The position numbers and the translations under genes are program-made. Below, in pieces: positions 1 to 6,780 of a stretch of 32,686 nucleotides of DNA. A model generated the notes under the pieces. The model worked only from the letters and a program-made list of their open reading frames with translations. It was not told the origin of the DNA and ran no database searches. The stretch's first letter is position 1. The number at the start of each line of letters is the position of its first letter. The DNA comes from Streptomyces sp. H27-H5. Lineage in GTDB: Bacteria; Actinomycetota; Actinomycetes; Streptomycetales; Streptomycetaceae. Where the stretch lies: the NCBI RefSeq assembly GCF_026627505.1, contig NZ_JAPNLK010000089.1, positions 1-32,686 on the forward strand. Reading direction: 5' to 3'.

Positions 1-107
1 CCCAGGCCCTGCTCTCGCTTGCCCGCCGCCGGGTCGACGTGCTCTGGGCGATGCTGCGTGACAAGAGGCTGTTCACCTCCGCCCCGCCAGTCACGCAGGC
101 GGCTTGA
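1..107 (+). CDS. Transposase C-terminus, probably IS110 family (5' end outside window)
   Basis: The frame beginning at base 3 is open from the window edge to the TGA at 105-107. It reads 34 residues including ARRRVDVLWAMLRD, which resembles the extreme C-terminus of IS110-family (Transposase_20) transposases as I remember them. Only the tail is visible, so catalytic residues and the intactness of the gene cannot be judged. The stop lies five bases from the stop of the convergent XRE regulator at 113. In this family of loci that position is normally occupied by a DUF397 gene, so an insertion or rearrangement at this boundary is likely. The family assignment is recognition from a short stretch and is moderately sure. 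Confidence 0.55.
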   Translation, partial: QALLSLARRRVDVLWAMLRDKRLFTSAPPVTQAA

Positions 108-112
108 CACGA

Positions 113-979
113 TCATTGAGATTCCTTTCGCAGGTGTCGGGCGATGTCGGCGATCAGGTCTCGCGTGTGATCCGGGGGTAGGGACACCGCTTCGATGCGT
201 TCGAAGAGGAGCCGATACTTGGCGAGTTGGGACTCGGCGTCCAAGAACACCACGCCGTGTGACTGATCCAGTTGTACGGAGTCCAGCTGGGGTACCCGCC
301 CGTGCGCGTAGTAGAACGACTGCCCGGACCCCGGAACCGCTCCGGCCGAGAACGGAATGGCGCGGATGGTCACGTGCTCCCGCTCGCCCATGTCGAGCAG
401 GTGTCGCAACTGGGCCTGTGCGATGGCCGGCCCGCCCACGGCGATGCGGAGCCCGGCCTCGTGAATGATCGCCTGGTAGGGCGTCGGCGTGTCCCCGAAC
501 AGGATCCGCTGACGTTTCACGCGGAACGAGACGCGATGTTCGACGTCCGGTGGTGACAGGGCCGGGACGGCCTGCCGGAAGATCTCGCGGGCGTGCTCGG
601 GAGTCTGGAGCAGACCGGGCACGTGCATGGTGATCGAGTCACGCAACCCCTGTGCGTGATGCTCCAGTTCGGCGAGGTCCAGCCAGCCGGCCGGAAGCAG
701 TTCACGATATTCCTCCCACCAGCCGCCCTTGCGCTCACCGGTCATCGCGACCAGTGCCTCGATCAACCCGGTGTCCGCGCAGTCGTAGTGGCACGCCAGT
801 GTGCGCACCCGCTCGGGGCTCACACCGAAGCGGGCCGCCTCCATGTTGCTGACCTGGTTCGGCTTGATGCCGAGCAAGCCGGCGGCTTCGGCCGAGGACA
901 GTCCGGCACGCTCGCGCATCCTGCGCAGCTCGGCTGCGAAGCGCAGTTGACGCGCGGTGGGGCTGCTACGCATGGGCAT
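113..979 (-). CDS. XRE-family regulator with DUF5753 (Scr1-type antitoxin-like)
   Basis: The 288-residue protein has an N-terminal helix-turn-helix at about residues 10-70 (AEAAGLLGIKPNQVSNMEAARFG) [motif core AGLLGIKPNQVSNMEA]. A DUF5753 domain follows at about 95-285 (HVPGLLQTPEHAR, YQAIIHEAGLR). The ATG at 979 is preceded by a strong GGAGGA seven bases upstream, which fixes the start. Such proteins usually form a triad with a downstream DUF397 gene and a divergent HATPase gene, and they act as DNA-binding developmental or antibiotic regulators. The HATPase gene is present at 1177. The DUF397 gene is missing, although the stop codon still sits in an ATGA, a typical translational-coupling overlap. 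The regulator therefore probably works without its cognate partner or with one encoded elsewhere. Confidence 0.9.
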   Translation of the reverse strand: MPMRSSPTARQLRFAAELRRMRERAGLSSAEAAGLLGIKPNQVSNMEAARFGVSPERVRTLACHYDCADTGLIEALVAMTGERKGGWWEEYRELLPAGWLDLAELEHHAQGLRDSITMHVPGLLQTPEHAREIFRQAVPALSPPDVEHRVSFRVKRQRILFGDTPTPYQAIIHEAGLRIAVGGPAIAQAQLRHLLDMGEREHVTIRAIPFSAGAVPGSGQSFYYAHGRVPQLDSVQLDQSHGVVFLDAESQLAKYRLLFERIEAVSLPPDHTRDLIADIARHLRKESQ

Positions 980-1006
980 CGTGCGTTCCTCCGCGAGGAA
1001 GTGTCA

Positions 1007-1020
1007 CCCACACGAGTGGG
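1007..1020. promoter_or_regulatory. Short inverted repeat upstream of XRE gene
   Basis: CCCAC-ACGA-GTGGG is a perfect 5-bp inverted repeat with a 4-bp centre, 28 bp upstream of the regulator start. It could be part of an autoregulatory site, but its short arms make chance occurrence quite possible in GC-rich DNA. Confidence 0.25.
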
Positions 1021-1042
1021 CGGAGAGTGCATTCAGCGAGAA

Positions 1043-1062
1043 CCGCCTAAATACTTAAGCGG
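1043..1062. promoter_or_regulatory. 20-bp palindrome between divergent XRE and HATPase genes
   Basis: CCGCCTAAATACTTAAGCGG has 8-bp arms (seven of eight pair) around ATAC, and its AT-rich core stands out from the surrounding sequence. It lies 64 bp upstream of the XRE start and 115 bp upstream of the HATPase start. DUF5753/XRE regulators commonly bind in this divergent spacer, so this is the best operator candidate. That role is inferred from position and symmetry only. Confidence 0.4.
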
Positions 1063-1176
1063 AGTCCCTATCGTGGTGGCAGGCCACCGCCCGGAAGTAC
1101 CCCGCTCGACGGAGCGACCTGGTCACCGGGCACCGCACGTACACGGTCCAACTGTCCTCCTTGATCGGAGACTTCC

Positions 1177-1635
1177 ATGTACACCACCGTAACTCCGTCC
1201 TGGGCCTACACCCTCCGACTTCCCCACGATCCGCGGTCCGCCGGCATCGCCCGCAGTACCCTGCGCGCCGTGCTGCGGGGCCACGGGATGACCCGGCTGA
1301 CCGACACCGCCGAGCTGTTGACCAGCGAGCTGGTCTCCAACGCCTACCGGCACTCCCGCGGCCCCTGCGCGCTCCGGGTCCGCGCGATGGCCCCCGAACG
1401 GGTCCGGGTCGGCGTCTGGGACACCAACCCGGCCATCCCGGCGCCCTTCACGGAGGCGCCCGCCCCGCCCGGCCCCGACGCCGAGGATGCCGACGACACC
1501 GACACCGACACCGACACCGCCGCCGAGGACGGGCGCGGGCTGCTCCTCGTACGGCTCTGCGCGGAGCGCTACGGCGCGTACCGGCTCGACGGCGTGCACC
1601 GCGGCAAGCTGCTCTGGGTCGAGTGCGGACCCTAG
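1177..1635 (+). CDS. ATP-binding (HATPase_c_2) anti-sigma-like regulator
   Basis: This 152-residue GHKL protein is of the stand-alone RsbW/SpoIIAB-like type that is very numerous in Streptomyces. The N-box is ELVSNAYRHS (51-60, with Glu51 and Asn55), the first G-box is VWDTNP (80-85), and the second is GRGLLLV (119-125). Between the G-boxes is an unusually long acidic stretch of about 30 residues containing four tandem Asp-Thr pairs, encoded by four copies of GACACC at 1495-1518. GGAG at 1167-1170 supports the ATG. The gene is divergent from the DUF5753 regulator at 113-979, the usual arrangement for this family. It ends at a strong convergent terminator. The partner sigma factor or anti-anti-sigma is not evident here. 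Confidence 0.88.
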   Translation: MYTTVTPSWAYTLRLPHDPRSAGIARSTLRAVLRGHGMTRLTDTAELLTSELVSNAYRHSRGPCALRVRAMAPERVRVGVWDTNPAIPAPFTEAPAPPGPDAEDADDTDTDTDTAAEDGRGLLLVRLCAERYGAYRLDGVHRGKLLWVECGP

Positions 1636-1681
1636 TCCGACAGGCCCCGGTGCCTCGCCGCCCGCCACCCCGCCCGCACGC

Positions 1682-1717
1682 CGAAGGCCCCGTCCGGCGG
1701 ACCGGGCGGGGCCTTCG
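1682..1717. terminator. Bidirectional terminator hairpin
   Basis: The two 16-base arms at 1682-1697 and 1702-1717 pair at 15 of 16 positions around a CGGA loop (CGAAGGCCCCG... / ...CGGGGCCTTCG). The hairpin lies between the convergent HATPase gene and ABC permease gene, so it probably ends both transcripts. Confidence 0.85.
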
Positions 1718-1734
1718 AAGTGGGGAGCGGCGCG

Positions 1735-3375
1735 TCAGCCCTTGCTGACCGCCACGAGGATCTCCGGGAGCTTGCGGGACACCGCGGGGGCGGCGATGCG
1801 CAGACCGGCCCAGGTGGTCAGCGTGCCCCAGACGATGCCCAGCGGCAGCAGGATCCAGGTCAGGGACTGCCGGTCCGTCACCCCGAGGTAGATCGTCAGG
1901 GCGATCATCGGCGCACAGATCACGGCCGAGACCAGCATGCCGCCGAAGATCCCCATCCAGGCCAGGCCGGCCTGGCCCGGGACGACGTTCTTGAAGGCGC
2001 CGTCCGTCGGGATGGAGTACGGGAAGTGCGCCGAGGCCAGCGAGCCCGTGCACATCATCGAACCCACCAGCGCCAGGCACATGCCCAGACCGGCCGGGAA
2101 GACGTCCCAGTCGCCGAGCAGCCCGGCGGTGACGGCCGTGACCAGCACCGTGTACGGGACGGTGATCAGGGCCAGCGCGTAGGCGCGGGCCCGGAGTTCG
2201 ACGAACGCGTCGCGCGGGGACGAGATGGTCTGGGCGACCATCCAGAACGCCGAGGTGTCCTGCCCGAACTGGTTGTACATCTGGACGCCGAGCATGCCCG
2301 CGCCGAAGCAGGCGAGGTACACGGAGCCGGTGCCCTGGAGGGCGTTGAAGACCGGCACGATCAGGCCGATGGCCAGCGCCGACGCCCAGGACGCCTTCGT
2401 CTTCGGGTCGCGGACCGCGTAGCGCAGGCTGCGCCGCATGACCGCGCCCGTGCGGCCCGCCGGGAGGAACGCCCAGACCCCGCCGTCGCCCCGGTCCTTC
2501 TGCGGCTCGGCCGCCGCGATGGTGGAGCCGTCCGGGGTCACCATCAGCCGGGTCAGGCTGCGCTCCCAGAACCAGAGCAGCGCGGCCAGGGCCACCAGCG
2601 TGAGGACGAGTTGGGCGGCGGCCACCGCGTAGTCGCCGTCGCTCACCGAGTCGACCATCCCGACCGCCGTCGCCGGCGGCAGCCAGCGCACCACGGCCTC
2701 GACCGGCTCCAACTGCGTCAGGCCCCCGGCCTGGAACAGCCGCTGGCTCGCGAAGTTCACCACCTGCGCGCCGATCGCGATCAGCAGGCCGCTGAGCACG
2801 GCCAGGTCGCGTCCCTTGCGGCTGGACAGGAGCTGCACGTTGGCCGTCGCCACCGCGCGGGCCAGCGCGACGCAGCCGAGGAGCAGCAGCGGGACGGACA
2901 CCACGGCGGCCACCACTCCCGCGACGCCCCGCGCGACCGCGACCACCGAGCCCACGGCCAGGCAGAGCGTGAACAGGGGGCCGATGCCCACCAACGAGGC
3001 GGCCAGCAGGGCCCGTACGAGCGGCCGCGGGCGCAGCGGCAGCATGACCAGCCGGCTCGGGTCGAGGGTCTCGTCGCCGGTCGGGAAGAACAGCGGCATG
3101 AAGGCCCAGCCGAGCGCCAGGATCGCCGCGAGCAGCACCACGACGGTGCCGGCGTGCGGGTGTCCGTGCAGCAGGGACAGGCCCAGCGTCATGAAGAAGG
3201 CGACGACCAGCGCGAAGACGAGGCTGGAGATCCAGACGGCCTTGCGCTTCGAGGAGCCCTTGAGGCCGTTCTTCAGCAGGGACAGCTTGAGCCGGACGAA
3301 CAGCGGGGTCAGGGAGACGGCGGGCGTCGCCGCGGGAGTGGTGGGGGCGGTGACGGAGGCGGTGGTGGCGGTCAT
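1735..3375 (-). CDS. ABC exporter permease (polytopic, ~12 TM)
   Basis: The 546-residue protein is mostly membrane. I count about twelve hydrophobic segments, the first near residues 45-70 (WISSLVFALVVAFFMTLGLS) and the last near 510-530 (WILLPLGIVWGTLTTWAGL). The N-terminal 25 residues are Thr/Ala/Pro-rich and cytosolic-looking. It has no nucleotide-binding domain, but its start overlaps the stop of the ATPase gene by ATGA (3372-3375). The two are therefore translationally coupled and form one ABC-2-type exporter. The large soluble loops between segments are typical of actinobacterial transporter permeases rather than drug/lipid half-transporters. The substrate cannot be told from sequence. 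Confidence 0.85.
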   Translation of the reverse strand: MTATTASVTAPTTPAATPAVSLTPLFVRLKLSLLKNGLKGSSKRKAVWISSLVFALVVAFFMTLGLSLLHGHPHAGTVVVLLAAILALGWAFMPLFFPTGDETLDPSRLVMLPLRPRPLVRALLAASLVGIGPLFTLCLAVGSVVAVARGVAGVVAAVVSVPLLLLGCVALARAVATANVQLLSSRKGRDLAVLSGLLIAIGAQVVNFASQRLFQAGGLTQLEPVEAVVRWLPPATAVGMVDSVSDGDYAVAAAQLVLTLVALAALLWFWERSLTRLMVTPDGSTIAAAEPQKDRGDGGVWAFLPAGRTGAVMRRSLRYAVRDPKTKASWASALAIGLIVPVFNALQGTGSVYLACFGAGMLGVQMYNQFGQDTSAFWMVAQTISSPRDAFVELRARAYALALITVPYTVLVTAVTAGLLGDWDVFPAGLGMCLALVGSMMCTGSLASAHFPYSIPTDGAFKNVVPGQAGLAWMGIFGGMLVSAVICAPMIALTIYLGVTDRQSLTWILLPLGIVWGTLTTWAGLRIAAPAVSRKLPEILVAVSKG

Positions 3376-4205
3376 CGGGCGCCGCCGAGCCAGTCCAGGG
3401 AGTCTCCGGTGGCGCGGTCCTGGGCGCCGACGAGTCCGAGGAAGGCGCTCTGGAGGGACGGCGCGTCACCCCGTACGTCGGCCAGCGGGCCCGCGGCGCG
3501 GATCTGGCCCGCGACCATGACGGCCACCCAGTCGCACAGCGACTCGACCAGTTCCATCACGTGCGAGGAGAAGATCACGGTGGCGCCGGAGGCGGTGTAG
3601 CGCTCCAGCACGCCCCGGATGGTCTGCGCCGACACCGGGTCCACCCCCTCGAACGGCTCGTCCAGGAAGAGCACTTCGGGGTTGTGCAGCAGCGCGGCCG
3701 CGAGACCGATCTTCTTCCGCATGCCCGTCGAGTAGTCCACGACCAGCTTGTGCTGCGAGCCGGCGAGGTCCAGGACCTCCAGCAGCTGCGTCGCCCGCTT
3801 GTCGGTCTCCTCGCCCGGCAGGCCGCGCAACCGGCCCATGTAGCCGAGGAGTTCGCGCCCGGAGAGACGCTCGAACAGTCGCAGCCCCTCCGGGAGTACG
3901 CCGATCCGCGACTTCACCTCGACGGGATCGGCCCAGACGTCGTGCCCCGCGACGAGGACGCGGCCCGCGTCGGGTCGCAGCAGGCCCGTGATCATCGACA
4001 GGGTGGTGGTCTTGCCCGCGCCGTTGGGGCCGACGAGCCCGATGAACCGGCCCGCCGGGATCTCCAGATCGATGCCGGAGACGGCCACCTGCTCGCCGAA
4101 CCGCTTCCACAGTCCCTCGATGCGTACGGCGGCGGACGGCGCGGATCGCACGCCACCCGTCCCGCCGTCCGTCGTGCTCGTCGTGGCGTCAGCCTGGTCG
4201 GGCAT
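3372..4205 (-). CDS. ABC transporter ATP-binding protein
   Basis: The 277-residue protein is a single ABC ATPase domain. Walker A is GPNGAGKTT (59-67). The signature region YSTGMRKKIGLAAAL departs from LSGGQ in the way common to ABC-2 exporters. Walker B is VLFLDEPFEGVDP and the H-loop is in FSSHVMEL. About 28 disordered Thr/Gly/Ser-rich residues precede the domain. GAGAGG lies about eight bases upstream of the ATG at 4205. It powers the permease encoded immediately downstream. The promoter should lie in 4206-4376, which holds a pair of CCGATCGG repeats that may be an operator. Confidence 0.92.
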   Translation of the reverse strand: MPDQADATTSTTDGGTGGVRSAPSAAVRIEGLWKRFGEQVAVSGIDLEIPAGRFIGLVGPNGAGKTTTLSMITGLLRPDAGRVLVAGHDVWADPVEVKSRIGVLPEGLRLFERLSGRELLGYMGRLRGLPGEETDKRATQLLEVLDLAGSQHKLVVDYSTGMRKKIGLAAALLHNPEVLFLDEPFEGVDPVSAQTIRGVLERYTASGATVIFSSHVMELVESLCDWVAVMVAGQIRAAGPLADVRGDAPSLQSAFLGLVGAQDRATGDSLDWLGGAR

Positions 4206-4314
4206 GCGCGTGCCTCTCGTTCCGTTCCCCGTGGTCGTACGTCTTCACCATAGGAGGAGGGGGAGAGGCGGCAGCGGTTACTTATGTCATGAACTTCTCG
4301 AAGGATTCGTCATA

Positions 4315-4340
4315 CCGATCGGTCCTACCCGATCGGTCCT
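4315..4340. promoter_or_regulatory. Tandem CCGATCGGTCCT repeats upstream of ABC exporter
   Basis: Two identical 12-mers (4315-4326 and 4329-4340) are spaced 14 bp start to start. Each contains the perfect palindrome CCGATCGG, and the first extends to ACCGATCGGT. They lie about 110 bp upstream of the ATPase start and downstream of the PrimPol gene. Their form resembles TetR- or MarR-type operators. Which regulator binds is unknown. Confidence 0.4.
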
Positions 4341-4376
4341 GTCGAGCGGTGCCGCCGGCATGTCGTGCCGGTCCGT

Positions 4377-5054
4377 TCAGGCGGTGCGCAGGTCCCGGGC
4401 GTGGCTGCCGCAGGCGTACGCGAGGGCGTCGATCAGTTCCTCGGTGTCCGGCAGCCACCGGTTGGCGGGCGTGGGCTTGCGGGCCCACTGCACCGAGCCC
4501 CGGCCGCCGAAGCGGGTGGGCGGCGCGGCCACGTACTCGCCCTCGCCCCGGGCGGCCAGGTCGATCGCGGCGGGCGACCAGCCCGACTTCCGTACGAGGT
4601 CCGGCATCTTCGCGCCGGCGCCCGGCAGGACGAAGAAGAGCATCCGGTGGTCGGGGGTGAGGGCGACCGGGCCGAGGGTGCGCTGCATGCGCTCCAGCCG
4701 GGCCAGCGCCAGGAAGCCGGCGGAGTCCGGCACGTCCAGCGCGTCGAACGTGCGCCCCGTCGGCATCAGGATCGAGGCCCCGGGCTGCTTCGCCCAGATC
4801 CGCCGGACTTGCACCGCGCTCCCGGTGGCCTGTGCGGCCCAGTCCTTCACCGTCGGGTGGGCGCCGGGCGCCGCGCAGTCCGGGGTCCCGCAGGAGCAGA
4901 TCTCCCGGCCGTCGGCCGCCTCCAACCAGGTGCCGGGGAAGACATCCCAGTGCCGTTCTTCCGTGTACCGCACGGCATGGTCCAGCAACTGCTCGCCGCG
5001 CTGCTTGGGGATGGGTGCGGTCTCCGTGACTCCGATGGTCTCTTCCACGCCCAT
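4377..5054 (-). CDS. PrimPol-domain protein (bifunctional DNA primase/polymerase N-terminal family)
   Basis: The protein is about 225 residues. It shows CSCGTPDCAAPGAHPT near residue 53, a zinc-knuckle-like segment followed by the His typical of this family, and FDALDVPDSAG near 105, where the acidic catalytic motif would lie. Classical PrimPol enzymes carry D-x-D there. Here only one Asp aligns well, so catalysis is doubtful. I chose the ATG at 5054 because GAGAG precedes it; an in-frame ATG at 5072 lacks a ribosome site. There is no helicase domain. The gene is divergent from an NsdA-like regulator. A regulatory or DNA-binding role is as likely as a replicative one. Confidence 0.78.
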   Translation of the reverse strand: MGVEETIGVTETAPIPKQRGEQLLDHAVRYTEERHWDVFPGTWLEAADGREICSCGTPDCAAPGAHPTVKDWAAQATGSAVQVRRIWAKQPGASILMPTGRTFDALDVPDSAGFLALARLERMQRTLGPVALTPDHRMLFFVLPGAGAKMPDLVRKSGWSPAAIDLAARGEGEYVAAPPTRFGGRGSVQWARKPTPANRWLPDTEELIDALAYACGSHARDLRTA

Positions 5055-5270
5055 CACAACTCTCGCGATCACCGGGGGTTACGGGCGTACACCGGCCCGT
5101 GGGCGGAGCATCGATCCTGCATACGGGGCGCACCGGTGCATGGGCGGGGGCGCGTGGGAGGTCGGGGCGCGGTCCGTGGGTAGCCACACACCGCAGAGGG
5201 GAAGATTCTCCGCACATCAGGCGGGAAGTGATCATTCCTACGCTCTCCCGCGGCTTCAGGGGGTTTTTTC

Positions 5271-6653
5271 ATGGCAGCCAGGCCTCTCGTCGCCCGCCAA
5301 CCGAACGAACGGTTGCAGGCGCTCATCCAGGAAGCCGGGTGCTCCAACGCCGGGCTCGCCCGGCGCGTGAACATGTGCGGGGCCGAGCACGGCCTCGATC
5401 TCCGCTACGACAAGACCTCCGTGGCCCGATGGCTGCGCGGCCAACAACCGCGCGGTCGGGCGCCCGGCATCATCGCCGAGGCGCTCGGCCGCAAACTCGG
5501 CCGGACCGTCACCATCGACGAGATCGGCATGGCCAACGGCAAGAACCTCGCCTCCGGCGTCGGCCTGCAGTTCTCCCCGACCGTGATCGGTGCCATCGAG
5601 CAGGTCTGCGAGCTGTGGCGCAGCGACGTCGGCCGGCGCGACTTCCTCTCCGGATCGAGCGTGGCGGCGTCCGCGCTCGTCGAACCCAGCCGCGACTGGC
5701 TGATCACCGGCGCCGACCCGCAGGTGGCCCGCAGCGGCGGCTCGCGCGTCGGGATGTCCGACGTGGACGCCGTACGGGCGACCACCGAGGCGCTCAAGGA
5801 ACTCGACCACCGCTTCGGCAGCGGGCACGTGCGGCCCGTCGTCGTGCACTACCTCAACTCCGTGGTGTCCGGGCTGATCGGCGGGTCCTACCGGGAACCG
5901 GTCGGGCGGGCGCTGTTCGCGGAGGTGGCGCGGCTGACGGAACTCGCGGGCTACATGGCGGTGGACACCGGCCAGCCCGGCCTGGCCCAGCGCTACTACA
6001 TCCAGGCGCTGCGCCTGGCCCAGGCCGCGGGCGACCGCGCGTACGGCGGGTACGTGCTGGCCGCCTCGATGAGCCACCTCGCCGCCGAGCTGGGCAATCC
6101 GCGGGAGATCTCGCAGTTGGCGCGGGCCGCCCAGGAAGGCACGCGGGGGCAGGTCACCCCGAGGGTGGAGGCCATGTTCTACGCGGCCGAGGCGCGCGGG
6201 CACGCGCTGATGGGCGACACCCGGGCCACGGCGGTGCTGTCCGGGCGGGCCGTGACGGCACTGGAACGGGCGGAGCCGGAGACGGGCGACGACCCTTCCT
6301 GGATCCGGCACTTCGACCAGTCCTACCTGGCGGACGAACTGGCGCACTGCCACCGGGACCTGGGGCAGGCCGACGCGGCGGCCAGGCGCGCGGAGGAGGC
6401 GTTGCGAGGGCTTCCGGAGACCAAGGCCCGCCGCCGGGCCATCGGCATGCTGCTGCTGGCGGCGGCGCAGGTGCAGCAGCGGGAGGTGGAACAGGCCTGC
6501 CAGACGGCGGCGAAGGCCGCCGATCTCCTGGGGTCGCTGCGGTCGCGGCGCGGAATGGAGTACCTGGAGGACTTCCGGACGAGGCTGGAGCCGTACCGCG
6601 ACGAGGCCTCGGTACGGGAATTCGGGGCCCGGCCGGCGGTGCAACCCGCCTGA
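5271..6653 (+). CDS. NsdA-like transcriptional regulator (HTH plus TPR)
   Basis: The 460-residue protein starts with a helix-turn-helix-like region (about 10-85: NAGLARRVN, DKTSVARWLRGQQPRG). A long helical tetratricopeptide-type region follows at about 185-440 (YYIQALRLAQAAGDRAYGGY, ADELAHCHRDLGQADAAARRAEEAL). [Quoted motifs: YYIQALRLAQAAGD; DLGQADAAARRAEEAL.] This architecture matches the Streptomyces NsdA/NsdB group, which represses antibiotic production and sporulation. The exact orthology cannot be judged from the sequence alone. The ATG is preceded by AGGGGG and a run of six T. The upstream 216 bp is shared with the PrimPol-domain gene, so both may be controlled together. Confidence 0.8.
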   Translation: MAARPLVARQPNERLQALIQEAGCSNAGLARRVNMCGAEHGLDLRYDKTSVARWLRGQQPRGRAPGIIAEALGRKLGRTVTIDEIGMANGKNLASGVGLQFSPTVIGAIEQVCELWRSDVGRRDFLSGSSVAASALVEPSRDWLITGADPQVARSGGSRVGMSDVDAVRATTEALKELDHRFGSGHVRPVVVHYLNSVVSGLIGGSYREPVGRALFAEVARLTELAGYMAVDTGQPGLAQRYYIQALRLAQAAGDRAYGGYVLAASMSHLAAELGNPREISQLARAAQEGTRGQVTPRVEAMFYAAEARGHALMGDTRATAVLSGRAVTALERAEPETGDDPSWIRHFDQSYLADELAHCHRDLGQADAAARRAEEALRGLPETKARRRAIGMLLLAAAQVQQREVEQACQTAAKAADLLGSLRSRRGMEYLEDFRTRLEPYRDEASVREFGARPAVQPA

Positions 6654-6780
6654 GGGAATCGGCCCCGGGCGGGGTGGGTGACGTGGAAGGTTCGGGTGGG
6701 CCTGCCGATGACGGCGGATGACCGGGTAGCGTGACCCGACGGTTCCGTAGGTTCGGACAAGTCGGAGAAGGAGTCTCCCG

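Noticed and set aside
1448..3469. 673-codon minus-strand open frame
   Set aside because: It is a shadow of the ABC permease in another frame, Arg/Pro-rich and without membrane segments.
5221..5251. GCGGGA ... TCCCGC inverted repeat before the NsdA-like gene
   Set aside because: It has only 6-bp GC-rich arms and a 19-base loop. It is too likely by chance to list as an operator.
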